Notes: generated from the sequence alone by a model not told the origin. DNA of 38,443 bases from a bacterium (GCA_025782345.1 JALGZG010000348.1:1-38443); one strand, 5' to 3'; positions 1 through 10,734 are shown, numbered from the stretch's first letter. Numbers and translations: made by a program.

Positions 1-2
1 CG

Positions 3-167
3 GCGCAGGTGCCGCTGGCAGAACTCTACAAGTACTCGACACATCTACGGTCCATCACGCAGGGCCGCGGCTTCTACGAGCAGGAGTTCTCGCACTACGA
101 GCAGGTGCCGGGCGACGTCCAGGCGAAGGTCGTTGCCGAGTCCGAGAAGACGGAAGAAGACGCGTAG
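3..167 (+). CDS. fusA: Elongation factor G, C-terminal fragment (gene starts before the window)
   Basis: Frame from nt 3 reads [44 protein letters not shown]...EEDA*, typical of the EF-G C-terminus; stop TAG at 165-167. Confidence 0.9.
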   Translation, partial: AQVPLAELYKYSTHLRSITQGRGFYEQEFSHYEQVPGDVQAKVVAESEKTEEDA

Positions 168-262
168 CGCTGGGAAGTCGGACGAGGCTCAGCGCTGGGA
201 AGCTGACGCAACAGATCGCGGGCCGTCGCTGACCATCAGGCGCCCGAAGACGGAGGACAGGT

Positions 263-1018
263 ATGTCGGGACACTCCAAGTGGGCCAGTATCAAGCACAA
301 GAAGGGCGCCCTTGACGCCAAGCGCGGCAAGATCTTCAACCGCCACGCTCGGCTGATCGAGGTGGCGGCGCGGGCGGGCGGGGCTGACGTCGAGACGAAC
401 GTGAGACTCCGGTCCGAGGTGCAGGCCGCTAAGTCCGCGAACATGCCCAACGACAAGATCGATAAGGCCATCGCGAAGGGCGCGGGGCTGATCAAGGGTG
501 TGATCTACGAAGAGGCGGTCTACGAGGCCTACGGTCCGGAGGGCGTGGCGCTGATGATCGACACGCTGACGGACAGCAAGAACCGAACGGTCGGCGAGAT
601 CCGCAACATCCTGGGCAAGCACAACGGACACCTGGGTGAGGGTGGAAGCGTAGCGTGGAACTTCACGCAGAAGGGCGTGATCACGATCCCGTCCAAGGGC
701 CACGACGAGGACAGCATCCTCGAGGTCGTGCTCGAGGCCGGCGCCGAGGATCTCAGCGTCGAGGGTGACAGCTTCGAGATCACGACCGACCCGAAGGACT
801 TCGCCGCGGTGCGCGACGCCCTGAACGCGGCCGGTATCACCTCGAGCCACTCCGAGGTCACGCGCATTCCCGGATCGACCGTCCAGCTTGAGCTGGACGC
901 CGCGCGCAAGATCCTGAAGCTGGTAGACATTCTCGACGACCACGACGACGTCCAGAACGTCTCCGCGAACATCGATATCTCCGATGAGATAATGGAGACC
1001 CTCAAGAACGAGGGGTAG
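263..1018 (+). CDS. yebC: YebC/PmpR family protein
   Basis: 251 aa, MSGHSKWASIKHKKGALDAKRGKIFNR start, full-length family pattern; followed by ruvC as in many bacteria. Confidence 0.95.
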   Translation: MSGHSKWASIKHKKGALDAKRGKIFNRHARLIEVAARAGGADVETNVRLRSEVQAAKSANMPNDKIDKAIAKGAGLIKGVIYEEAVYEAYGPEGVALMIDTLTDSKNRTVGEIRNILGKHNGHLGEGGSVAWNFTQKGVITIPSKGHDEDSILEVVLEAGAEDLSVEGDSFEITTDPKDFAAVRDALNAAGITSSHSEVTRIPGSTVQLELDAARKILKLVDILDDHDDVQNVSANIDISDEIMETLKNEG

Positions 1019-1022
1019 CGCC

Positions 1023-1523
1023 GTGCCCGGCAAGGTGCTAGTGCTCGGAATCGACCCCGGCAGCATCGTGACGGGGTTCGGTCTGGTCGAACAGGACGAC
1101 GGCCACATGAGGCTTATCGCCTGGAGCAGCGTCAGGACCTCGTCCAAGGCGCCGCTGCCCGAGCGGCTCAGCAGGATCTACGCTGAGACCGCCCGGATGA
1201 TCGAGGTGCACCGGCCCGACGAGATCGCCGTCGAGAACGTCTTCCAGGCAAAGAACGTCAGGTCCGCACTCAAGCTCGGCCACGCGCGCGGGGTGACGCT
1301 GCTCGCCGCCGCCCAGGCGGCACTTCCCATCTTCGAGTACGCGCCGCGCGAGGTGAAGCAATCGGTCGTCGGCACAGGATCTGCGACGAAGCTTCAGGTC
1401 GCAGCGATGGTCGAACGGCTCCTGGGACTCTCGGGGCAGAAGCTGCTCGAGGACGAATCCGACGCAGTGGCCGTCGCCATCTGCCACTTCCACAAACGGA
1501 ACAACAGGACCGCGGCCGCATGA
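1023..1523 (+). CDS. ruvC: Crossover junction endodeoxyribonuclease RuvC
   Basis: GIDPGSIVTGFGLVE, AVENVFQAKNVRSALKLGHARG and DESDAVAVAICH motifs; in the ruvCAB cluster. Confidence 0.95.
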   Translation: MPGKVLVLGIDPGSIVTGFGLVEQDDGHMRLIAWSSVRTSSKAPLPERLSRIYAETARMIEVHRPDEIAVENVFQAKNVRSALKLGHARGVTLLAAAQAALPIFEYAPREVKQSVVGTGSATKLQVAAMVERLLGLSGQKLLEDESDAVAVAICHFHKRNNRTAAA

Positions 1524-2110
1524 TCTCAGAACTTAAGGGTAGCCTTCTCAGAAGAAGCCCGGCCAGCGTCGTTGTTGACGTCGGAGGCATCGGGTTCAGC
1601 ATGCTCGTTCCGCTCTCGACGTTCCGCGAACTGGGCGACGAGGGGTCGGACGTGCACCTCTTCACGTATCTCCACGTTAGAGAGGATGCCCTGGACCTCT
1701 TCGCCTTCATCACGGAGGCCGAACGCTCTATCTTCCGCGCTCTGATATCGGTCTCGGGCATCGGCCCGAAGCTCGGCCTCGCCGTGCTGTCGGGGCTGTC
1801 CCCCGAGGTCTTCCATCGAGCCGTAGTCGAGGAGGACGTGGGGCTTCTGACGAGCGTTTCCGGGATAGGCAAGAAGACGGCCCAGAGGATGATAGTCGAA
1901 CTCAAGGACAGGTTCTCCGGTCTCGACGTCTCGTCGATCGGCGGCGCCGGAAGCGGGAGAGAGGACACGGGCGACGCGGTTCGCGCGCTCGTATCACTGG
2001 GCATGAACCGGAACACCGCTCGCGAGGCCGTGCTGCGCGTGCAGAGCGACGCCGGCCGCGAGCTGCCGGTGGAGGAACTGGTCAGGCGTGCGCTCAGGAG
2101 GGGAGCCTAA
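1520..2110 (+). CDS. ruvA: Holliday junction branch migration protein RuvA
   Basis: 196 aa; SVSGIGPKLGLAVLSG and SVSGIGKKTAQRMIVELKD helix-hairpin-helix motifs; ATGA overlap with ruvC. Confidence 0.95.
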   Translation: MISELKGSLLRRSPASVVVDVGGIGFSMLVPLSTFRELGDEGSDVHLFTYLHVREDALDLFAFITEAERSIFRALISVSGIGPKLGLAVLSGLSPEVFHRAVVEEDVGLLTSVSGIGKKTAQRMIVELKDRFSGLDVSSIGGAGSGREDTGDAVRALVSLGMNRNTAREAVLRVQSDAGRELPVEELVRRALRRGA

Positions 2111-2113
2111 CGG

Positions 2114-3148
2114 ATGAGCGAGACGACCGGGCGCGTGACCGCACCCGCCCCATCCAGCGACGACGTCAGGTTCGATACCAAGCTTCGGCCGGCCAGCTTC
2201 AGCGAGTTCGTGGGCCAGGAGACCCTCCTGCAAAATCTGAGGATCTTCATCCAGGCGGCGCGGAAGCGCGGGGAGCCGCTGGACCACTGTCTGTTCTACG
2301 GGCCACCGGGCTTAGGCAAGACCACGCTGGCGTACATCATCGCTACGGAGATGGGAACCGAGCTCGTCTCGACCTCGGGGCCGGTCATCGAGCGCGCCTA
2401 CGACCTGACGGGCATCCTGACGAACCTCAAACGCGGTGACGTTCTCTTCATAGACGAGATCCACCGGCTCCAGCACGTGGTGGAGGAGTATCTCTACCCC
2501 GCGATGGAGGAGTTCTCCGTCGACATCGTTCTGGACAAGGGACCGTCCGCCAGAAGTGTCAAGCTCAACCTGGAGCACTTCACGCTCGTGGGCGCGACGA
2601 CCAGGGCCGGGCTCCTGACGTCGCCGCTCAGGTCGCGCTTCGGCGTGGCGCAGCGGCTGAACTACTACGACCCGGAAGAGCTGGCGCGGATCGTCCTGAG
2701 ATCGGCCGGCATCCTCGGCGTGCCCATCACGGATGACGGTGCCCTCGAACTCGCGCGACGGGCGAGGGGGACCCCCAGGATCGCAAACAGGCTCCTGCGT
2801 CGTGTGCGCGACTTCGCCGAGGTGGAGGGGGACGGACGGGTTACCGCGGAGGTCGCTCACGAGTCGCTCCTGAAGCTCGAGGTGGACGAGCGCGGGCTCG
2901 ACGAGATGGACCGGCGTATTATGGAGGCCGTCATCAGACGCTTCAGCGGCGGGCCGGTCGGTGTGAAGAGCCTCGCCGTGGCGGTTGGCGAGGAAGCCGA
3001 GACCATCGAGGAGATCTACGAGCCGTTCCTGATCCAGGAGGGGCTTCTCAAGAGAACGTCGCGAGGGCGAGAGGCGACGCCCGCGGCGTACGAGTATTTC
3101 GGGGAGGTCACGGTCACGGGGCAGGGGGAGCAGGAGAAGCTCCTGTAG
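2114..3148 (+). CDS. ruvB: Holliday junction branch migration ATPase RuvB
   Basis: [29 protein letters not shown] Walker A and DEIH Walker B motifs. Confidence 0.97.
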   Translation: MSETTGRVTAPAPSSDDVRFDTKLRPASFSEFVGQETLLQNLRIFIQAARKRGEPLDHCLFYGPPGLGKTTLAYIIATEMGTELVSTSGPVIERAYDLTGILTNLKRGDVLFIDEIHRLQHVVEEYLYPAMEEFSVDIVLDKGPSARSVKLNLEHFTLVGATTRAGLLTSPLRSRFGVAQRLNYYDPEELARIVLRSAGILGVPITDDGALELARRARGTPRIANRLLRRVRDFAEVEGDGRVTAEVAHESLLKLEVDERGLDEMDRRIMEAVIRRFSGGPVGVKSLAVAVGEEAETIEEIYEPFLIQEGLLKRTSRGREATPAAYEYFGEVTVTGQGEQEKLL

Positions 3149-3368
3149 GCGTGGCGGCGGCTGCTCGCAAACCGGGCCGCAGGTGGCCCGCCCCACCGCC
3201 ATCCACGCGGCGACTGCACCACGCCTGAGCTTGCGACGGGCCGAGCGGGCCGTCGCCCGAGCAGTTGGAGTCCGGTTGGCGATGCGTGCCCTCCGCAGCC
3301 GCCGTTGCGAGCAGTTGGAGCCCGGCGGCTGCGGGGGGCGCGTATCGCCACTCGAGGGTTCGCCTGGC

Positions 3369-3896
3369 ATGAAGATTCTCCTACACATCTGCTGCGGGCC
3401 GTGCGCCCTCGTTCCGATGCGAGAACTCCTCGCGGCGGGGCACGAGGTCGCGGGCGCGTTCGTCAATCCGAACATCCACCCGTACCGTGAGTTCGAGAGC
3501 AGACGCGAGGCGGCGCGGCTGGCGTGCGCGGCGCTGGATGTCGCGATGGTCCGCGAGGACGGTTACGGGCTGACCGAGTTCCTGCGCGCCGTCGTCGGGC
3601 ACGAGAACGAGCGGTGTCCCCTCTGCTACGCGATGAGACTGGACCGCGTGGCGGAGTTGGCGAAGTCGCTCGGGTTCGACGCCTTCTCGACGTCGATGCT
3701 CATATCGACGTACCAGGACCACGAGGGCATCCATCAGGCGGGGGAGGCCGCGGCGGAGGCTCACGGAGTCGAGTTCGAGTACCGCGACTTCCGCCCAAAG
3801 GTGATGGAGGGCGTGAAAGTCTCGAAGGAGATGGGGCTCTACCGGCAGCAGTACTGCGGCTGCATCTACAGTGAGTGGGAGCGCTACAGGGAGTGA
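3369..3896 (+). CDS. queH: Epoxyqueuosine reductase QueH (DUF208 family)
   Basis: MKILLHICCGPCALVPMREL (CCGPC) and YRQQYCGCIYSE Cys motifs. The track start at 3183 adds a non-homologous N-terminus, so ATG 3369 is preferred. Adjacent to queA and tgt. Confidence 0.88.
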   Translation: MKILLHICCGPCALVPMRELLAAGHEVAGAFVNPNIHPYREFESRREAARLACAALDVAMVREDGYGLTEFLRAVVGHENERCPLCYAMRLDRVAELAKSLGFDAFSTSMLISTYQDHEGIHQAGEAAAEAHGVEFEYRDFRPKVMEGVKVSKEMGLYRQQYCGCIYSEWERYRE

Positions 3897-4921
3897 AGAC
3901 CTCCGATTTCGACTACGAGCTCCCGAGGGAGCTCGTCGCACAGTACCCGGCGGACAGACGCGATGAGTCCCGCCTTCTGGTTGTCAGGCGGGACGGAGGC
4001 GCACTGGAGCACCGCCTGTTTCGCGACATCGGGGATTACCTCGAGCCCGGCGACGTGCTTGTTATCAACGAGAGTGAGGTCATCCCGGCTCGTCTGCTGG
4101 GCCGCAGGAGCGGAGGCGGCCGGGCCGAGATGTTCCTTCTTCGCAACCTCGGGGACCATCGCTGGGAGGTTCTCGTACGCCCCGGCGCCAGGATCCGGGA
4201 GGGGGCGGAGCTCTCCTTCGGTGACGGGCAGCTGACGGCGCGCGTCCTGGAGGTCCTCCCGGACGGGAAGCGCGTGGTCTTGCTCTGGGCTCCGGGAGAT
4301 ATCGCGGCGGCGGCCGAGAGGTTGGGGGCCGTCCCGCTGCCGCCCTACATCAACAGGGAGCCCGAGGCGACGGACAGCCTGCGCTACCAGACGGTCTACG
4401 CCCGCGTTCCGGGGGCGGTGGCCGCGCCCACCGCGGGGCTTCACTTCACCGAGGAGCTTCTGGCTGAACTCGGCGCTGCCGGCATTGCAGCGGCGGCGCT
4501 CACACTCCACGTCGGTATAGGGACGTTCCGTCCGGTCTCGGTCGAGGACCCGGCCGACCACCCGATGGAGAGCGAGCGCTTCGAGCTTCCCGTGGATGCC
4601 GCGGAGGCGATCAACGCGGCTCGGGACGGCGGCGGGAGAGTGGTCGCGGTCGGGACCACGTCCGTTCGGACGCTCGAGTCCGTTGCAGGGGAGGACGGAC
4701 ATGTAGAGTCCGGGTCCGGTTCTACGAACCTCTTCATCCGGTCGCCCTACCGTTTCAAGTGCGTCGACGTACTTCTCACCAACTTCCACCTCCCGAAATC
4801 GACTCTCCTCATGCTCGTGTCCGCGTTCGCCGGGCGAGAGCGCGTCCTCGACGCGTACGCCGAGGCCGTGAGGGAGCGCTACCGGTTCTACAGCTACGGC
4901 GACGCGATGCTGCTGCTCTAG
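3893..4921 (+). CDS. queA: S-adenosylmethionine:tRNA ribosyltransferase-isomerase QueA
   Basis: (V)KTSDFDYELPRELVAQYPADRRDESRLLV, PTAGLHFTEELL, LTNFHLPKSTLLMLVSAFAG motifs. Likely GTG start at 3893 overlapping the queH stop; the track start is 3875. Confidence 0.93.
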   Translation: MKTSDFDYELPRELVAQYPADRRDESRLLVVRRDGGALEHRLFRDIGDYLEPGDVLVINESEVIPARLLGRRSGGGRAEMFLLRNLGDHRWEVLVRPGARIREGAELSFGDGQLTARVLEVLPDGKRVVLLWAPGDIAAAAERLGAVPLPPYINREPEATDSLRYQTVYARVPGAVAAPTAGLHFTEELLAELGAAGIAAAALTLHVGIGTFRPVSVEDPADHPMESERFELPVDAAEAINAARDGGGRVVAVGTTSVRTLESVAGEDGHVESGSGSTNLFIRSPYRFKCVDVLLTNFHLPKSTLLMLVSAFAGRERVLDAYAEAVRERYRFYSYGDAMLLL

Positions 4922-4957
4922 CCGGGCAGGCGCGGCGCTCTTCCCGCAAGCACGTGT

Positions 4958-4990
4958 GTTTCCGTCAATCCACTGTTTCCGTCAATCCAC

Positions 4991-4991
<1 letters not shown>
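4958..4991 (+). repeat. Perfect 17-bp tandem direct repeat, 2 copies (GTTTCCGTCAATCCACT)
   Basis: Copies at 4958-4974 and 4975-4991, ending on the first base of the predicted -35 box. Confidence 0.9.
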
Positions 4992-6197
<1,206 letters not shown>

Positions 6198-6215
6198 CAG
6201 ACGGACGGAGGCGAG

Positions 6216-7427
6216 ATGTACTACGACATGGCCAACCTGGTTGACAGTGTCGCGACGGGATCCGGCGGGAAGATAGTGCTACTGGTCGCGGACGGGGTCG
6301 GTGGCCTGCCGCACCCGGAGACCGGGCTCACCGAACTCGAGACCGCGCGGACACCCAACCTGGACGCCCTGGCGCGGGAATCCTCCTGCGGTCTGCACGT
6401 GCCGATCGCGCCTGGCATAACGCCCGGCAGTGGCCCGGCGCACATGGCGCTCTTCGGCTACGACCCGGTCCGTTACAAGATAGGTCGAGGCGTTCTCGAG
6501 GCGCTGGGGATCGGGTTCGACCTCAGGCAGGGCGATGTGGCGATTCGTGTCAACTTCGCGACCGTGGACGAAGAGGGGCGTATCACCGACAGGCGCGCGG
6601 GGAGGATCCCGACGGAGAAGTGCGAGGAGCTGACGGCCCGGTTGGACCAGATCCAGCTACCGATGGTCGAGCTGTTCGTGCGGCCCGTGAAGGAGCACAG
6701 GGCTGTCATCGTGCTGAGAGGCGCAGGGCTAGCCGGAGGGCTGAAGGACACCGACCCGCAGGCGACCGGCGTGCCGCCGCTCCCGATCGAGATCACGGAT
6801 GGTGCGCAGGAGAAGACCGCGGATCTGCTGAACGCCTTCCTGGCCGCGGCGGGGGAGCTTCTCAAGGAGGAGCCTGCGGCCAACGCCATCACGATGCGGG
6901 GCATCGCGGCGCTCGAGGAGATACCGTCGGTGGGCGAGCGATTCAGGATCAGGGCAGCGGCACTGGCCGGATACCCGATGTACCGTGGAGTCGCGGGGCT
7001 CGTCGGCATGGACGTCCTCCCGAAAGTGGAGACGGCCGACGAGGTGGAGGAGGCCCTGTGCGCGGCGTACCGGGACTACGATTTCATCTTCGTTCACTTC
7101 AAGAAAACTGACTCGACCGGCGAGGACGGCTCGTTCGATGCGAAGGTCGCGGCCACTGAGGAGCTGGACGAGGTGGTGGCACGTGTCAGGGGCGTCGGTC
7201 CGGACGTGCTGCTGGTGACAGGCGACCACTCGACACCGTCGGCGATGGCGATGCACAGCTGGCATCCGGTGCCGGTGCTTGTGCGCGCCGCGAGCGCTCG
7301 CGTGGACGACGTCGCGACGTTCGGCGAGTCAGCATGTCTGCGCGGGTCGCTGGGCACCGTCCGTGCGGTCGACCTGATGCCGCTCATGCTGGCGCACGCG
7401 GGACGGCTGGCGAAATTCGGGGCGTAG
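6216..7427 (+). CDS. apgM: 2,3-bisphosphoglycerate-independent phosphoglycerate mutase, archaeal (ApgM) type
   Basis: VLLVADGVGGLP...ARTPNLDALARES, PGSGPAHMALFGYDP, VTGDHSTPSAMAMHSWHPVPVLV metal-binding alkaline phosphatase superfamily motifs. Confidence 0.88.
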   Translation: MYYDMANLVDSVATGSGGKIVLLVADGVGGLPHPETGLTELETARTPNLDALARESSCGLHVPIAPGITPGSGPAHMALFGYDPVRYKIGRGVLEALGIGFDLRQGDVAIRVNFATVDEEGRITDRRAGRIPTEKCEELTARLDQIQLPMVELFVRPVKEHRAVIVLRGAGLAGGLKDTDPQATGVPPLPIEITDGAQEKTADLLNAFLAAAGELLKEEPAANAITMRGIAALEEIPSVGERFRIRAAALAGYPMYRGVAGLVGMDVLPKVETADEVEEALCAAYRDYDFIFVHFKKTDSTGEDGSFDAKVAATEELDEVVARVRGVGPDVLLVTGDHSTPSAMAMHSWHPVPVLVRAASARVDDVATFGESACLRGSLGTVRAVDLMPLMLAHAGRLAKFGA

Positions 7428-7438
7428 AGGAACCACCA

Positions 7439-9025
7439 TTGACAGCACACGGCGAAATGCCGCGTTCCAGAGAACTGCTGCTCGCCATCGTGAGCGGGGC
7501 GTGCCTCGTTCTTGCGTTCCCGCCGATCGACCTCGTGCCCGCGGCGTTCGTCGCGCTCATTCCGCTCTTCTACATCATCAGGAATGCGAGAGGGGGCGGG
7601 TTCTGGAACGGATTCCGTCCGGGCTTCATCGCCGGGATCACGTTCTTCCTGCTGCTTCTGTACTGGCTGGCGCTCCTCTCATCTGATCAGATGGACAACC
7701 CGGTCGTGATGAGTGGGCCGCTCTTCCTGCTGGTGCTTCTGCAGTCCTTCTATTGGGGGCTCTTCTCGGCCGCCGCGTCGTTCGTCGGGCACAGGACGCG
7801 CATTCCGTGGTTCGTGATCCTGCCCGTGCTCTGGGTTGCCTTCGAGCAGCTGCGGTCGCTCGGCGTGCTCGGTTTCACCTGGGGCGCGCTGGGCTACGCG
7901 GCCGTCAACGTGCCGAGGGCCATCCAGTTCGCGTCCGTCACGGGCGTCTTCGGGGTCTCGCTCTGGCTCGCGCTTTCAAACGCGCTCGTCCTGGAGATCG
8001 CGTCCGGGCGCAGGCGCCGAGGCGCCCTCGCGGCCGCTCTTGTCGCGGCGCTGTTGCTGCCGGTCCTGCACGGAACCCTCGTGCTGCGTGAGGCCGGGGG
8101 CGGACAGGGCGGGGAGGGCGCCGGGAGGAGCATGCGGGTCGCGGTCATCCAGCCGAACATCTCAGCTGCGACCAAATGGGACGCGCGCTACAAGAGCGAG
8201 AGCTTCGAGACGTTGGGCAGGCTGTCGCTCCAGGCCGCGGACCGGAAGCCGGACCTGATCGTCTGGCCGGAGACCGCGGCGCCCAGCTACCTGCTCTATG
8301 AGCCTGACGACCTGGCGCTCGTCGCGGCCGTCGCGCGTCAGGCGGATATCCCGATACTGACGGGCTGCCCAAACCTGGTCCCGGGGAGTGCGGAAGAGGG
8401 GACGGGCAGGCCACTGAACAGCGTTCTCCTGATAGACACCGACGGGATTCCCAAAGCTGCCTACAGTAAGATGAAGCTCGTTCCGTTCGGTGAGGCCATA
8501 CCGTTCGAGACCGTCATTCCGTTTCTCAAGGAGCTGGATTTCGGCGAAGCGGATTTCTGGCCCGGCAGTGAGCGCGTGGTCTTCAAACACCCCGATGGCG
8601 CCTTCTCAGTCCTCATCTGCTACGAGTCGACCTTCCCACGTCTGGCACGCCGGTTCGTCGCCGGCGGCGCAGAACTCCTGGTCAATGTCACCAACGACGT
8701 CTGGTACGGACGCTCGTCGATGCCGTTTCAGCACGCATCCATGGCCGTCATGCGGGCCATCGAGAACAGACGCAGCCTCGCGCGGAGCGCCAACAGCGGG
8801 GTTTCGATGCTGGTAGATCCGTACGGGCGCGTGATGGCGCGCATGGGGATCTTCGAAGAGGGCTTTCTTGTGGAGAGGCTGCCCGTCGTGAGTGACAGGA
8901 CCTTCTATACGGCGTACGGGGACGTGTTCCCCTGGGGCGCGATGCTCGCGGGCGGGCTGATGCTGGTGTTGGGCCTGTCCGGGGCGGTCAAGCAGCATGC
9001 ACGGCCACGGGGACGGAGGGGCTGA
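7439..9025 (+). CDS. lnt: Apolipoprotein N-acyltransferase
   Basis: N-terminal TM segments plus nitrilase-like domain (WPETAAPSYL, YSKMKLVPFGEAIPF, ICYESTFP, NVTNDVWYGRSSMPFQHASMAVMRAIENRRSLARSANSG). Start ambiguous: TTG 7439 or ATG 7457; the track start at 7334 overlaps apgM. Confidence 0.9.
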   Translation: MTAHGEMPRSRELLLAIVSGACLVLAFPPIDLVPAAFVALIPLFYIIRNARGGGFWNGFRPGFIAGITFFLLLLYWLALLSSDQMDNPVVMSGPLFLLVLLQSFYWGLFSAAASFVGHRTRIPWFVILPVLWVAFEQLRSLGVLGFTWGALGYAAVNVPRAIQFASVTGVFGVSLWLALSNALVLEIASGRRRRGALAAALVAALLLPVLHGTLVLREAGGGQGGEGAGRSMRVAVIQPNISAATKWDARYKSESFETLGRLSLQAADRKPDLIVWPETAAPSYLLYEPDDLALVAAVARQADIPILTGCPNLVPGSAEEGTGRPLNSVLLIDTDGIPKAAYSKMKLVPFGEAIPFETVIPFLKELDFGEADFWPGSERVVFKHPDGAFSVLICYESTFPRLARRFVAGGAELLVNVTNDVWYGRSSMPFQHASMAVMRAIENRRSLARSANSGVSMLVDPYGRVMARMGIFEEGFLVERLPVVSDRTFYTAYGDVFPWGAMLAGGLMLVLGLSGAVKQHARPRGRRG

Positions 9026-9212
9026 ATGAAGTCTCACTAATTGGGCAGGAACCGAATATCGATACGGAGCTGAGCATTGACAGACGCGCGGGTCTCGACG
9101 AGATCCGCGCAATTCGCGACGTGGGGGTGTGGTCGGGAGTCAGTCCCGCTCCCGGGGCTCCCGGCAACCGCTTGCGTCTGCTGGGGTTGGAGGCCTCCGC
9201 GCGTCCCCAGCA

Positions 9213-9228
9213 TGGCATGGAACTTGCA
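9213..9228 (+). promoter_or_regulatory. Predicted sigma-54 (RpoN) promoter, TGGCATGGAACTTGCA
   Basis: Compared with TGGCACGNNNNTTGCW, one mismatch (T for C at position 6). GG (9214-9215) and GC (9226-9227) are separated by the required 10 nt. 70 nt upstream of the first pilus operon ORF. Confidence 0.75.
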
Positions 9229-9297
9229 TTTCACCGGGTCGAGCTTCCCCAGACAGGAGGCTCGCGGCAACTGCCTTGAGGGGCATGGGAGGTCTGG

Positions 9298-10683
9298 ATG
9301 TCCACATACTGGGGACTTGTGAAGGCGCGTGGTCTGGAGGGCACGAGGCGGCGTGTTCTTTCCGTGGGCCCGTACTCGCTGTCGGTGCGCGGGTCTGCAC
9401 TCGTCGGCGTGATTGGCATGATCACGGCCGTTCTGCTGGTCGGGATAGCCATCTTCATGCTCGGGCACGCCGAGGGCGACGTGGTCGAGTACGCGGTCGA
9501 TGACAGCAGGGCATTCTACATTGCGGAAGGCGGGCTTGAGCGCGCCAGGGGCTACCTCGCGGCGCTGGAGCTGGATGACCCGAACGAAGATCCTGTCGGG
9601 ACGAGCTTCTCGGGACAGGTGCCGGGCAGTGGGTCCTACCATGTGGAGGTGGTGGAGGATGTGAGCGGCGGAAGCTGGCTGGACGCCTACGAGGTTATCT
9701 CGACGGGCGAGAAGGACGGCGTGCTGCGGCAGGTCAAGGCGACGGTGATAGCCGAGACGTTCGCGATGTACTCGTGGTTCATCGAGAGCGATGGCGGTGG
9801 CTACTCATGGTTCCGGTCCGGCGAGCGCTTCGAGGGCCCGATTCACGTCAACGGTGACTTGAGGATTGACGGTGACCCCTGGTTCGGGGGCCACGTTCGT
9901 GCCGCGGGAGGTCTGACCCTCAAGGAAGGCAGCAATCCGACCTTCCTGAGGGGCTACGAACTCCACGTAGATCCCATCAGTCTGCCGACCAGAGCCCACG
10001 TATTCGCCACGGTGAAGGCGGCGGCTCACAGTGGTGGGTTGCCTCTGGATCCCATGGGGAACAAGACTTACTACGAGGTACTACTGGGCGACCCTTACGT
10101 AGGAGCGTTCAGTTATCAGGGGTACAACGAGGACGGCAGCAACCACGGTCTCGGCGGCTGGGTGGATATCTCGGGTCTCAACGGCGCCGTCTGGTTCGGC
10201 GAGGACATCTACATCGAAGGGACGCTCGACGGGCAGCTGACCATCGGCGTTGACGGCAGCATACACATCACGGATGACATCCTCTACGCCGGGTCGACTC
10301 CGGGGAACGGTCCCGATCCTGACTGCGACGACATGCTCGGGCTCATCGCGGCCGGACACGCGAAGGGCGATATCATCATCGACTACACCATTCCGAACCA
10401 GAACGACTGTGAGGTCCATGGTGTCATGATGGCTCTCCAGAAGACCCTCAAGGCCGAAGACTACCAGCATCATCCACTTCGCGGTGACTTCATCCTGTAC
10501 GGCGGCGTGTTCGCGGAGTACGCCGTCCACCTGGCGGAGTATAGGGACGGCGTGGTTTCCTCGGGTTACGGCAGGGACTACCACTTCGACCCGCGCGTGG
10601 CGTCGATGCCGCCACCGTTCTTCCCGTTCGCGGGGACCTTCTCCATTGTGACGTGGGAAGAGGTCGTGCCACCTGAGGTCTGA
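9298..10683 (+). CDS. PilX N-terminal / DUF4900-like pilus-associated protein (paralog 1)
   Basis: RGSALVGVIGMITAVLLVGIAIFMLGHAEGDVVEYAVDDSRAFYIAEGGLERARGYL is a PilX-like N-terminal helix. The C-terminal region (GERFEGPIHVNGDLRIDGDPWFGG, DDMLGLIA, EVHGVMMAL) resembles DUF4900-type proteins; this assignment is from memory. Confidence 0.7.
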   Translation: MSTYWGLVKARGLEGTRRRVLSVGPYSLSVRGSALVGVIGMITAVLLVGIAIFMLGHAEGDVVEYAVDDSRAFYIAEGGLERARGYLAALELDDPNEDPVGTSFSGQVPGSGSYHVEVVEDVSGGSWLDAYEVISTGEKDGVLRQVKATVIAETFAMYSWFIESDGGGYSWFRSGERFEGPIHVNGDLRIDGDPWFGGHVRAAGGLTLKEGSNPTFLRGYELHVDPISLPTRAHVFATVKAAAHSGGLPLDPMGNKTYYEVLLGDPYVGAFSYQGYNEDGSNHGLGGWVDISGLNGAVWFGEDIYIEGTLDGQLTIGVDGSIHITDDILYAGSTPGNGPDPDCDDMLGLIAAGHAKGDIIIDYTIPNQNDCEVHGVMMALQKTLKAEDYQHHPLRGDFILYGGVFAEYAVHLAEYRDGVVSSGYGRDYHFDPRVASMPPPFFPFAGTFSIVTWEEVVPPEV

Positions 10684-10734
10684 TCCGAACCGGACGCCGC
10701 GGGGCACTGGAGCCGCGCGGTAAGGACGTGAGCT

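Noticed and set aside
236-1147. Long minus-strand ORF opposite yebC (303 aa), and many similar antisense ORFs throughout (for example 2312-3475, 12014-13576, 15968-17512, 17930-19363, 21993-23246, 31599-33545)
   Set aside because: They lie opposite well-recognised + strand genes, show no family motifs, and are typical shadow ORFs in high-GC DNA.
7334-7438. Extended N-terminus of Lnt in the ORF track
   Set aside because: Overlaps the end of apgM out of frame; Lnt homology begins after 7439/7457.
9150-9230. SAM-I riboswitch suggested by CCCGGCAACC at 9160-9169, or a GEMM c-di-GMP riboswitch before the pilus operon
   Set aside because: The flanking conserved helices and motifs of SAM-I and GEMM are not present, and the sequence is better explained by the sigma-54 promoter and local inverted repeats.
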